Source of the DNA: Bacillota bacterium
Lineage (GTDB): Bacteria > Bacillota > Bacilli > Alicyclobacillales > SLC66
NCBI GenBank assembly: GCA_021821185.1
Contig: JAKACU010000019.1
Location: 1-25,222 of the forward strand
Reading direction: 5' to 3'
DNA: 25,222 bases
The translations under genes were made by a program, and so were the position numbers. Below are positions 15,890 through 23,205 of this stretch, piece after piece (position 1 is the stretch's first letter; each line of letters opens with the position of its first letter). The notes beneath the pieces were generated by a model that was not told where the DNA came from, ran no database searches, and saw only the letters and a list, made by a program, of their open reading frames with translations.

Positions 15890-16984
15890 GTGCATACCAA
15901 AAGAGTAGATTTGTGGATTCCGATCACGACGATCTCATTGTTAGTGATCGGTATTTTCATGGTACACAGTGCGAGTACCGTGTTATCATTGCAACGGTTT
16001 CATGATTCATTTTACTACGTGAAAAGGCAATTGCTGTGGGCTGGTCTTGGCACGGCATTAATGGTTCTGATGAGTCGCGTCGATTATCGCGTTTTTGAAC
16101 GATATGCGCGGCTCATTTTGTTGATATGCATCATTTTTTTGGCACTCGTCTTGATTCCGCATATTGGCCAGGTACGTGGAGGTTCCAGGGCATGGCTAGG
16201 AATTGGAACATTTGGTATCCAACCTTCGGAATTTGCGAAATTTGGTTTGATTATCTTTCTAAGTTGGTTGTTTAGTCGCTTTCCAGATCGTATGCTATCC
16301 TTTAGGCAAGGGTTTTTACCTCCGCTTTTGGTGATGGGTATCGTCGTCGGATTGATTATGCTAGAACCCGATCTTGGCCAAAGTGCTGTCGTTGGTGGAG
16401 CTACGATGATCATGGTATTTGTCGCAGGAGCACGGATAAGGCATCTGCTTTATCTTGTTTTTGCAGGTCTTGCAGGTTTTGCAGTGATGATTGTGATGGC
16501 GCCGTATCGTCTAGAACGTGTAGTATCCTTTCTTGATCCTTGGAAGTACCCTGACACCATCGGATATCACATTATCATGTCTTTGATTGCCTTAGGTCGC
16601 GGTGCTATTCTAGGTGTGGGTCTTGGTCATAGCACGCAGAAATTCTCCTATTTGCCAGAACCGCAAACTGACTTTATTTTTGCGATCTTAACGGAAGAGT
16701 TAGGCATGATCGGCGCAGTTTTTGTGTTGTTTTTGTTTGCGATAGTTATCTGGCGTGGTTTGCATGCCGCGATGCGTGCGCAAGATCGTTTTGGTATGTA
16801 CCTTGCTGCTGGATTGACGGGCATCATCGCTGTTCAGGTTTGTATCAACGTCGGCGTCGTGACGGCGTTGCTTCCCGTGACAGGTATTACGTTGCCGTTT
16901 ATAAGCTATGGAGGATCATCCTTGACACTTATGCTGACCGCAGTCGGCATCCTTATGTCCATCTCTTCGCATGCTGATTATTGA
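15890..16984 (+). CDS. spoVE: SEDS-family peptidoglycan glycosyltransferase SpoVE/FtsW
   Basis: SEDS proteins polymerise lipid II glycan strands together with a cognate class B PBP, here most likely the SpoVD-type gene product. The 364-residue polytopic protein (about ten helices) carries the family segments GGSRAWLGIGTFGIQPSEFA, MLEPDLGQSAVV, GVGLGHSTQKFSYLPEPQTD and PFISYGGSSL. The length matches SpoVE (366) better than B. subtilis FtsW (about 400), and the position between murD and murG is that of spoVE. Whether it is the division enzyme, the spore-cortex enzyme, or both cannot be read from sequence. The start is GTG with GGGGGG 6 bases upstream. Confidence 0.93.
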   Translation: MHTKRVDLWIPITTISLLVIGIFMVHSASTVLSLQRFHDSFYYVKRQLLWAGLGTALMVLMSRVDYRVFERYARLILLICIIFLALVLIPHIGQVRGGSRAWLGIGTFGIQPSEFAKFGLIIFLSWLFSRFPDRMLSFRQGFLPPLLVMGIVVGLIMLEPDLGQSAVVGGATMIMVFVAGARIRHLLYLVFAGLAGFAVMIVMAPYRLERVVSFLDPWKYPDTIGYHIIMSLIALGRGAILGVGLGHSTQKFSYLPEPQTDFIFAILTEELGMIGAVFVLFLFAIVIWRGLHAAMRAQDRFGMYLAAGLTGIIAVQVCINVGVVTALLPVTGITLPFISYGGSSLTLMLTAVGILMSISSHADY

Positions 16985-17008
16985 ATTTCATTGGGGGTAA
17001 ACAAGGCG

Positions 17009-18121
17009 ATGCGTGTTGTCTTAACAGGTGGTGGAACGGGTGGACATATTTACCCGGCATTGGCGATCGCACGCATGTTGCGGGAAAATCATCCTGATGT
17101 TCAACTATTATACATAGGAACCAAAAAAGGGCTTGAATATGATCTTGTTGCGCGTGAGCAACTTCCGTTCGCTTTTATTGAAGTAGAAGGCTTACGCAGA
17201 ACACTGTCCTTGCATGCGTTGAAGACAGCATGGATGGCATTAACGAGTATCGTGGCTGCATCACGAATTCTGGCGCGGTTTCGCCCAGATGTCGTAATTG
17301 GAACCGGAGGCTATGTTGTGGTACCGGTAATTGCTGCGGCACACTTTCGTGGCATTCGTACGGGCATTCTCGAATTGGATGCGCATGCTGGGCTTGCCAA
17401 TCGTCTGGTGTATCGTTTTGCTGATACGGTGATGCTTGGCATGGAAAATAAATCCAATACATTTGCTAAGGCTAAGCATGTCGTACTTACAGGCAACCCC
17501 AGAGCGTCTGAAGTTGCGTCTTTACCCGTCGACGCAAAAAAACTCTGTCAAGATGAACTTGGACTTAAGCATGGCGTATCCATCGTCACGATTGTGAGTG
17601 GTAGTCGTGGAGCACGTCCCATCAATCAGGCTGTGATGAGTTGGTTAGAGGCGAAATCATTACTGCCGTACCAAGTGGTGTGGATTACCGGACAAGTTCA
17701 CTATGATCACATTATGGAGCGATTTGGAACGGATACGTTATGCGGTGGCATGGTCAAGGTGGTTTCCTTTTACCATAACATGCCTGCCTTATTGGCGATG
17801 ACGAGTGTTTTGGTTAGTCGCGCGGGGGCAACGACGTTAGCTGAAGTAACTGCATTGGGGGTACCTTCTATTTTAATTCCATCACCTTATGTGACGCACC
17901 ATCATCAAGATATTAATGCGAGTGTCCTTGTAGATCGTGAAGCGGCTATTGTCCTTGCTGAACAGGATTTGACGCCAAGTAGCCTTGAAAGACAGATTGA
18001 TGGACTCGTCACAAACCCGTTTCGCTTGGAAGCCATGGCTAAGGCCAGTCGCAGTTTAGGCAAAACGGACGCTTTACAACGAATTGATCGAGAAATTCAA
18101 CGTCTCGCCGTCATGGCGTGA
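17009..18121 (+). CDS. murG: Lipid II synthase MurG (GlcNAc transferase)
   Basis: MurG adds GlcNAc to lipid I on the inner face of the membrane, giving lipid II. The 370-residue protein has the N-terminal G-loop GGGTGGHIYPALAIA. The GTGGYVVVPVIAAA region follows in the first domain. The nucleotide-sugar-binding signature VSRAGATTLAEVTALGVPSI, followed by PSPYVTHHHQ, lies in the second. A TTG at 16991 would begin inside the G-run used as a ribosome site. The ATG at 17009 is 11 bases after GGGGG and is preferred. It is peripheral, with no membrane helices, and lies 24 bases after the SEDS gene. Confidence 0.96.
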   Translation: MRVVLTGGGTGGHIYPALAIARMLRENHPDVQLLYIGTKKGLEYDLVAREQLPFAFIEVEGLRRTLSLHALKTAWMALTSIVAASRILARFRPDVVIGTGGYVVVPVIAAAHFRGIRTGILELDAHAGLANRLVYRFADTVMLGMENKSNTFAKAKHVVLTGNPRASEVASLPVDAKKLCQDELGLKHGVSIVTIVSGSRGARPINQAVMSWLEAKSLLPYQVVWITGQVHYDHIMERFGTDTLCGGMVKVVSFYHNMPALLAMTSVLVSRAGATTLAEVTALGVPSILIPSPYVTHHHQDINASVLVDREAAIVLAEQDLTPSSLERQIDGLVTNPFRLEAMAKASRSLGKTDALQRIDREIQRLAVMA

Positions 18122-18136
18122 GGGATGCTTAGGCGC

Positions 18137-18166
18137 GTGTCACAATGCATCAACGTTACATATGAT
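18137..18166 (+). promoter_or_regulatory. Weak candidate promoter ahead of murB
   Basis: The 110-base gap between murG and murB is one of the widest inside the cluster. GTGTCA at 18137-18142 (4 of 6 to TTGACA) and TATGAT at 18161-18166 (5 of 6 to TATAAT) are 18 bases apart. This could give an internal start for murB-murA, but the match is modest. Confidence 0.25.
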
Positions 18167-18231
18167 GTCGTACAGAGCGTGCAGAGCACATCATCACACC
18201 ATGGTTTTAAAAGAGGGAGTGCTTTTGTTCC

Positions 18232-19140
18232 ATGGATAGCGATCGATATCGCTCGTTGTTTGATCAAGTGGAAGCCGTGGTTATGTTTGATGAACCGATG
18301 GCGCGACACACGACATGGCGGGTCGGTGGTCCGGCTGATATCTTTGCTGTGCCAACGAATGCATTACAGGTGCAACAACTCATGGCGGTAGCCCGCGACA
18401 GTGCGATTCCGTGGATAGCCATTGGACGTGGTAGCAATATTTTGGTGCAAGATGGTGGTATTCGCGGATTGGTCATTGCTCTTGGCGATGCCTTGTCGGA
18501 GTGTGCCATCGAGGGTAATCTTGTGACGGCTTATGCCGGACGAAGCCTTGTCTCTGTAGCCTACAAAGCCATACGTCAGGGACTATCGGGGCTTGAGTTT
18601 GCTACAGGGATTCCAGGCAGTATCGGTGGGGCTGTTGCCATGAATGCGGGTGCTCATGGCTGTGAGATCAAAGATGTTCTCACAGCTGTCGATGTGATTA
18701 ACAGAGATGGCTTATATTTTACGGTTCCGGCTGACCAGTTGCATTTTGCATATCGTCACAGCGTATTGCGGGAAAATGAATGGCTTGTGATTAAAGCTGT
18801 TTTTTCACTTCGTCCAGGTGATAGTCAAGCAATGCAAGAACGTACCCGGGCGTGGGCAAAACGCAGGCAAAGTACGCAACCACTCTCTTTGCCTAGTTGC
18901 GGCAGTGTGTTTCGCAATCCTGCAGGTGATTATTCGGCGCGCTTGATTGAGGCTTGTGGATTAAAGGGTAAACGCCTAGGTGATGCCCAGGTGTCTGAAA
19001 AACATGCCAATTTTATTGTGAATCTTGGTCATGCTAAAGCTTCTGATGTGTTAAGTTTACTGGAATTTGTACAACGAACTGTAAAAGAGACTTTTGGCGT
19101 GGAGCTGTTGCCGGAAGTGCGTGTCGTCGGAGAGAAATAG
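18232..19140 (+). CDS. murB: UDP-N-acetylenolpyruvoylglucosamine reductase MurB
   Basis: MurB is the FAD-dependent enzyme that reduces the enolpyruvyl group made by MurA, giving UDP-MurNAc. The 302-residue protein has the FAD-binding segments TTWRVGGPAD, IGRGSNILVQDGGIRG and GIPGSIGGAVAMNAGAHG. The catalytic Ser225 lies in SCGSVFRNP, and RLIEACGLKG and EKHANFIVN close the protein. Size matches the short Bacillus-type MurB. The ATG has GAGGGAG about 12 bases upstream, which is rather distant. The gene stands 110 bases after murG and 16 bases before murA, so the two first committed steps of the pathway sit together. Confidence 0.96.
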   Translation: MDSDRYRSLFDQVEAVVMFDEPMARHTTWRVGGPADIFAVPTNALQVQQLMAVARDSAIPWIAIGRGSNILVQDGGIRGLVIALGDALSECAIEGNLVTAYAGRSLVSVAYKAIRQGLSGLEFATGIPGSIGGAVAMNAGAHGCEIKDVLTAVDVINRDGLYFTVPADQLHFAYRHSVLRENEWLVIKAVFSLRPGDSQAMQERTRAWAKRRQSTQPLSLPSCGSVFRNPAGDYSARLIEACGLKGKRLGDAQVSEKHANFIVNLGHAKASDVLSLLEFVQRTVKETFGVELLPEVRVVGEK

Positions 19141-19156
19141 CACGGAGGTGACAGAA

Positions 19157-20446
19157 GTGGAACGATTGGTTATCCGGGGAGGTCGGCCATTAGAAGGTTC
19201 TACCCGGATTCACGGGGCGAAAAATGCGGCTTTACCGATTTTGGCTGCCGTGACCATGGCGGACGGCGAGACGGTGATTCGCGATGTTCCTAACCTCGAT
19301 GATATTCGGGTGATGCTCGATATCCTGCGCTCCATTGGGGCGCGCGTTCATTATGCGGATCGCGTGGTGACCGTTGATCCTACTGGGATTTGTACAACAG
19401 ACGTTCCTGAACATTTGATGCGTATGATGAGGTCCTCGGTATTTCTGATGGGGCCGCTTTTAGCGCGCTTTGGTAATGTGCGGGTCTCAAAACCCGGTGG
19501 ATGTTCGATCGGAACGAGACCCATCGATTTTCATGTTAAAGGACTTGCCATGCTTGGCGCAGACATTATCGATCGTCATGGCTACATTGAATGTCTATCC
19601 ACGCGATTACAGGGCACGACGATTTTTCTTGACTTTCCAAGTGTTGGTGCCACAGAGAATCTGATGATGGCAGCTAGTCTGGCGCAAGGAGAAACAGTCA
19701 TCGGCAATGCTGCACGCGAGCCGGAAATTAGAGATTTGGCGCTCTTTTTGCAAAAGATGGGTGCTCACATTGAAGGCGCCGGTGAAGATACCATTGTCAT
19801 CCACGGTGTTGAACGTCTGCATGGGTGTGACTTTCTGGTATCACTTGATCGCGTGGTGGCAGGAACAATGATGATTGCAGGGGCGATCACGAAAGGGCAT
19901 ATCCAGTTGGAGAATGCTCGATCATCGGATTTGGCCGCAGTGATTATGAAATTGCGCGAAGCAGGTGTTCATGTCACGGCAGGAAATGATATAATTGAAG
20001 TCAAACAAACAGGGACACTGCGTGCTGTCGATCGCGTTCAAACTGCGCCGTTTCCTGGTTTTCCCACTGATTTGCAAGCACCATTTATGTCCTTGTTAAC
20101 ACTGGCTAAGGGAACCAGCATTATCTCAGAAACGATCTTTGAAGATCGATTTCAACATGTTAGTGAATTGCAACGTATGGGGGCAGCGATCAAGGTGGAT
20201 TTGCGCACTGCCTTCATTAAAGGTGTCCGTGAATTATCCGGAGCCATGGTCGAAGCAACCGATTTGCGAGCGGGTGCAGCTCTCGTGTTGGCGGGGCTCA
20301 GCGCACAAGGTACCACGATCGTCGATCGGGTCTACCATGTTGATCGTGGCTATGAATCACTTGAAACGCAGTTGCACGAACTTGGGGCGAACATCAGGCG
20401 GTTGCGCGATCAGCCCCATGCTGATATTGCTGTGGCTGAGGTTTGA
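19157..20446 (+). CDS. murA: UDP-N-acetylglucosamine 1-carboxyvinyltransferase MurA
   Basis: MurA transfers enolpyruvate from PEP to UDP-GlcNAc, the first committed step of peptidoglycan synthesis. The 429-residue protein shows the inside-out alpha/beta repeats of the EPSP synthase family. It has GAKNAALPILAA near the N-terminus and the catalytic loop with Cys116 (PGGCSIGTRPID). Cys at this position predicts fosfomycin sensitivity of the enzyme. The GTG at 19157 has GGAGG 8 bases upstream. The longer open frame from 19094 would overlap murB and add 21 unrelated residues. B. subtilis does not have murA here, between murB and divIB. Confidence 0.96.
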   Translation: MERLVIRGGRPLEGSTRIHGAKNAALPILAAVTMADGETVIRDVPNLDDIRVMLDILRSIGARVHYADRVVTVDPTGICTTDVPEHLMRMMRSSVFLMGPLLARFGNVRVSKPGGCSIGTRPIDFHVKGLAMLGADIIDRHGYIECLSTRLQGTTIFLDFPSVGATENLMMAASLAQGETVIGNAAREPEIRDLALFLQKMGAHIEGAGEDTIVIHGVERLHGCDFLVSLDRVVAGTMMIAGAITKGHIQLENARSSDLAAVIMKLREAGVHVTAGNDIIEVKQTGTLRAVDRVQTAPFPGFPTDLQAPFMSLLTLAKGTSIISETIFEDRFQHVSELQRMGAAIKVDLRTAFIKGVRELSGAMVEATDLRAGAALVLAGLSAQGTTIVDRVYHVDRGYESLETQLHELGANIRRLRDQPHADIAVAEV

Positions 20447-20456
20447 TGGTTAACTC

Positions 20457-20502
20457 GATGACAGCCCTTGCGACTGCTATTCGCGGGGGCATCGTTGTTT
20501 TT
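20457..20502 (+). terminator. Terminator-like hairpin between murA and divIB (possible attenuator)
   Basis: CCCTTGCGA (20465-20473) pairs with TCGCGGGGG (20481-20489) over nine bases including two wobbles, around a 7-base loop. GATG (20457-20460) and CATC (20490-20493) extend the stem across a 4-base bulge. TTGTTTTT follows at 20495-20502. The divIB ribosome site GGAGG begins 4 bases later. It looks like an intrinsic terminator inside the operon and could give partial termination. Confidence 0.55.
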
Positions 20503-20521
20503 ATAGGAGGTTTTTCGTGTC

Positions 20522-21280
20522 GTGCTAGCGCATACGCCTGAAGGGGCGCATAAACGGCGCATTGTTTTTAGCGTTTTTGTGATTATTTTTTTTCTGTTTA
20601 TATCTTTCGTTGTGTATATTCGTTCCCCACTGGCACGTGTTCAAAAAATTACTGTTTCCGGCGCCAAAGATATTAATGCCTCCTTTATTCTGCACGCTAC
20701 AGGGATTGCGGTCGGCCAAAATTTGTTTGTGTTGTCTCCTTCTGACGCAAAGCATCGTTTGCTATCTGATTTTCCTATCCTGCAACATGCGGTGATTACC
20801 CGCGATTTTTGGACTCAATCTGTGTCCATTCGATTAACTGAGCGCACCATTGCTGGTATCTTGGTGTCCGGTGGAAATCTTTATGAGGTTTTAGCCGATG
20901 GCACCATCTTGACTCAAGACCCAGCTGGATATGGTGTCAATCGCCCACTAATCACGACATCAGATCCCATTGCCGTGGGCTTAGGTGTGCGGCTTACTGA
21001 TCCATCTTTAATCGCCGTTTGTAACCAACTGCCGTTTATCCCTGGAAATGATCTCACACAACTATCCGAGTTGCATGTGATGATGTATGAGGGCCATCCT
21101 TCCATCTTGGCTTTTACTAAAGATCAATTTGAAATCAGAATGTCGATTCACCATATCGCGTCTTCTCTTGCGCTTTATGATGCTATCCATCAGCGACTAA
21201 TCAATCAACATGCGGCACCAGGTCTGATCAATCTTTTAGGTGGTGGACTTGGCGTCTATCAACCGTTTAGACATCCATAA
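20522..21280 (+). CDS. divIB: Cell division protein DivIB/FtsQ
   Basis: DivIB (FtsQ) is a bitopic divisome scaffold that binds FtsL and DivIC and helps regulate septal synthesis. The 252-residue protein has a basic cytoplasmic N-terminus of about 14 residues. A strongly hydrophobic helix follows (residues about 15-34, VFSVFVIIFFLFISFVVYI). A POTRA domain starts at VQKITVSGAKDI, and the beta domain contains ILTQDPAGYGVNRPLIT. The start is GTG at 20522, 11 bases after GGAGG; a nearby GTG at 20518 is out of frame. It stands between murA and the DUF881 genes, as expected. Confidence 0.93.
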   Translation: MLAHTPEGAHKRRIVFSVFVIIFFLFISFVVYIRSPLARVQKITVSGAKDINASFILHATGIAVGQNLFVLSPSDAKHRLLSDFPILQHAVITRDFWTQSVSIRLTERTIAGILVSGGNLYEVLADGTILTQDPAGYGVNRPLITTSDPIAVGLGVRLTDPSLIAVCNQLPFIPGNDLTQLSELHVMMYEGHPSILAFTKDQFEIRMSIHHIASSLALYDAIHQRLINQHAAPGLINLLGGGLGVYQPFRHP

Positions 21281-21294
21281 AAGGACGTGTTTGG

Positions 21295-22032
21295 ATGCGT
21301 TTAACAAAAAATATCGTGGCGTGGACGATTGTGTCAGCTGTTGTCGGGATTATGATGTCCGTGCAATACCACGATGTGCTTCTTGGGGGAGCTGCGATTT
21401 GGTCTTCTTTACCCGATGTCGCAGGTGTTCATGCACGCTTAGAAGCCGTAACTGACTACAATACCAGCTTATCTCATGAAATTTCACATATGGACTCCTT
21501 GATTGTTCGACTGCAAAACAACGCTTTACGCAAAGGCGGCTCTGTGGCAGAGATGCAGCGGCAGATTAATGCTGCTAAGGTACTGAGTGGCTCGGCCAAA
21601 GTCATTGGCGAAGGGGTTACCGTAACGATTAGCGACGGTCAGATACGTGGAGCCAATTTGCAACAGTTTCTTACACATGACTGGGATCTTCGCTCGGTGG
21701 TCAATGAATTGTTTGCAGCAGGCGCGCAGGCTGTTGCTGTGAATCAGGCGCGTATAACGGCCACCACAGCAATTTTTTGTGTTGGTCCCGTGGTTAATGT
21801 CGGTGGGCAACGTTTAGGGTCTCCCTTTGTCGTACAAGCGATTGGTAATCCAAGCGTACTTTTTGCCGCACTTTCTTTACCTGGTGGCGTGCTTAATGTA
21901 CTAAAAGAAGTCAATCGTGGGCTCGACATTTCTACACCGATCATGAAAAGGAGGTTGGTCTTGCCGGCTTATGAAACGCCGATAACGCCTATGACGGTGG
22001 GGGGGAATGCCTTATCAGCAACAACAAAATGA
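21295..22032 (+). CDS. ylxW: DUF881 family protein, first of a tandem pair (YlxW-like)
   Basis: The 245-residue protein has an N-terminal membrane helix (VAWTIVSAVVGIMMSVQY), then a predicted coiled coil near residues 45-85. The DUF881 domain follows, recognisable by GEGVTVTISDG, VVNELFAAGAQAVAVNQARI and FVVQAIGNPSVLFAAL. The C-terminus carries LPAYETP. DUF881 genes stand between divIB and sbp in many endospore formers, and the B. subtilis pair is ylxW-ylxX. Their function is not established; a role near the division site is inferred only from location. The ATG has AAAGGA 9 bases upstream. The stop overlaps the next start by 4 bases. Confidence 0.88.
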   Translation: MRLTKNIVAWTIVSAVVGIMMSVQYHDVLLGGAAIWSSLPDVAGVHARLEAVTDYNTSLSHEISHMDSLIVRLQNNALRKGGSVAEMQRQINAAKVLSGSAKVIGEGVTVTISDGQIRGANLQQFLTHDWDLRSVVNELFAAGAQAVAVNQARITATTAIFCVGPVVNVGGQRLGSPFVVQAIGNPSVLFAALSLPGGVLNVLKEVNRGLDISTPIMKRRLVLPAYETPITPMTVGGNALSATTK

Positions 22033-22769
22033 AACGTCGACAGGTTATAACGGGACTGGCAGTCACTCTTGTTTTAGGACTTATGCTTGGTTTAGAAACA
22101 CACATTGATCATACGACGTCGAGCAATTCCATGGGGTCTTATCTAGCACAAAGTCAGGCGCTGACGACAGCTATGCAATTGTCACCGAAACTTCAAAGGA
22201 GACTAGCGCAGGATGAAAAGCAGTTGCAGGCATTACAAGCCACTGCGTCGAATGTATCTCATGGATTGGCCATGATGCGTCAAGAATTAGTGTCCTTGCA
22301 AAAAAGTGCCGGCTTGACCTCATTACAGGGTCCAGGACTCGTGATCACGATCAATTACGATCCTAACTTGCCTGTGATTCCTTCCTTGCGCTACGTCGAT
22401 GAAGCACAGCAATTGCAAATGGTGATCAATTTATTGGCTGCAAGTGGTGCCAAAGGTTTTGCGATCAATGGGCAACGGCTTGTCACAACGACGGCGATTC
22501 GTTCAGTAAATGGTTTGTCTGCACCTGCAGGACCATTTTCAGGTACGGTGCAAGTTGGGGGGGTTCCTATACAGGCTCCTTACACGATCCGTGTCGTGGG
22601 GCCAGTGCAAAGTTTGAACAATATGCTTCAAGTCGAGGCAATCGCCCAACAATTTGCTATTCTTGATCAATCTTTTATTGTGCATGCCTATCGGCAATAT
22701 AATGGTGTCTCTTTGCCTGCCTACGATGGTGCGTTGCCTTTTTCGTACATCACGGAGGTGGGGGCGTAA
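22029..22769 (+). CDS. ylxX: DUF881 family protein, second of a tandem pair (YlxX-like)
   Basis: The 246-residue protein repeats the plan of its upstream neighbour: membrane helix (ITGLAVTLVLGLMLGLE), coiled coil rich in Gln and Leu near residues 50-95, and a DUF881 domain. Domain hallmarks are GPGLVITINYDP, MVINLLAASGAKGFAINGQR and the C-terminal VSLPAYDGALPF. The pair probably arose by duplication. The start overlaps the previous stop (ATGA), and no ribosome site is visible at the right distance, so translation is probably coupled. The stop shares one base with the sbp start. Function is unknown. Confidence 0.88.
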   Translation: MKRRQVITGLAVTLVLGLMLGLETHIDHTTSSNSMGSYLAQSQALTTAMQLSPKLQRRLAQDEKQLQALQATASNVSHGLAMMRQELVSLQKSAGLTSLQGPGLVITINYDPNLPVIPSLRYVDEAQQLQMVINLLAASGAKGFAINGQRLVTTTAIRSVNGLSAPAGPFSGTVQVGGVPIQAPYTIRVVGPVQSLNNMLQVEAIAQQFAILDQSFIVHAYRQYNGVSLPAYDGALPFSYITEVGA

Positions 22770-23137
22770 TGGTTTATATTATTCCTGTCGCAGGACTTGT
22801 TATAGGGTTAATGGTTGGTTTATTGATCAATGTTCATCTACCTATTTTATATGGGAGTTATCTCTCTGTGGCTATTTTGGCCGCATTCGACACGGTGTTT
22901 GGTGGATTACGTTCGATGTTGCAAAAGCGATTTGATCATCGGGTTTTTTTATCGGGATTTTTCTTTAACACCTTGTTGGCTGCCTTGCTTGCGTTCATTG
23001 GATCGATCCTTGGCCTTGATTTGACACTAGCTGCGGTCGTAGCTTTTGGTGTGAGGATATTCAACAACTTGGCGGCTATCCGGCATCTTGTCCTTTCTAG
23101 GCAAAAATTTGAATCCCCAAATGATAGAATTTCATGA
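22769..23137 (+). CDS. sbp: Small basic protein Sbp (DUF1290 family)
   Basis: The 122-residue protein has about three to four hydrophobic helices (VYIIPVAGLVIGLMVGLLIN; LYGSYLSVAILAAFDTVFGG; FFFNTLLAALLAFIGSILGL). The conserved core GGLRSMLQKRFDHRVFLSGF and the later VRIFNNLAAIRHLVL identify it as Sbp/DUF1290, encoded just before ftsA in Bacillus and many Clostridia. Its biochemical role is not known. The ATG at 22769 has GGAGG 10 bases upstream and shares one base with the preceding stop. About 70 bases separate it from ftsA. Confidence 0.92.
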   Translation: MVYIIPVAGLVIGLMVGLLINVHLPILYGSYLSVAILAAFDTVFGGLRSMLQKRFDHRVFLSGFFFNTLLAALLAFIGSILGLDLTLAAVVAFGVRIFNNLAAIRHLVLSRQKFESPNDRIS

Positions 23138-23150
23138 TAAGATAGATTGG

Positions 23151-23163
23151 TGTACTTTGTACA
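23151..23163. repeat. 13-base dyad in the sbp-ftsA gap
   Basis: TGTAC and GTACA flank TTT to form a perfect short inverted repeat, TGTACTTTGTACA, about 43 bases before the ftsA start. It is too short for a terminator and has no T-run, but it could be an operator. No convincing promoter is visible beside it. Confidence 0.3.
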
Positions 23164-23205
23164 GGTAGAAAAATGGAAGTTTAGTGGAGAAGGGAGTGCC
23201 CCTCC

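Noticed and set aside
23088..23140. Possible sigma-H promoter before ftsA (ATAGAATTT)
   Set aside because: The -10 part fits, but no AGGA-type -35 is at the required distance.
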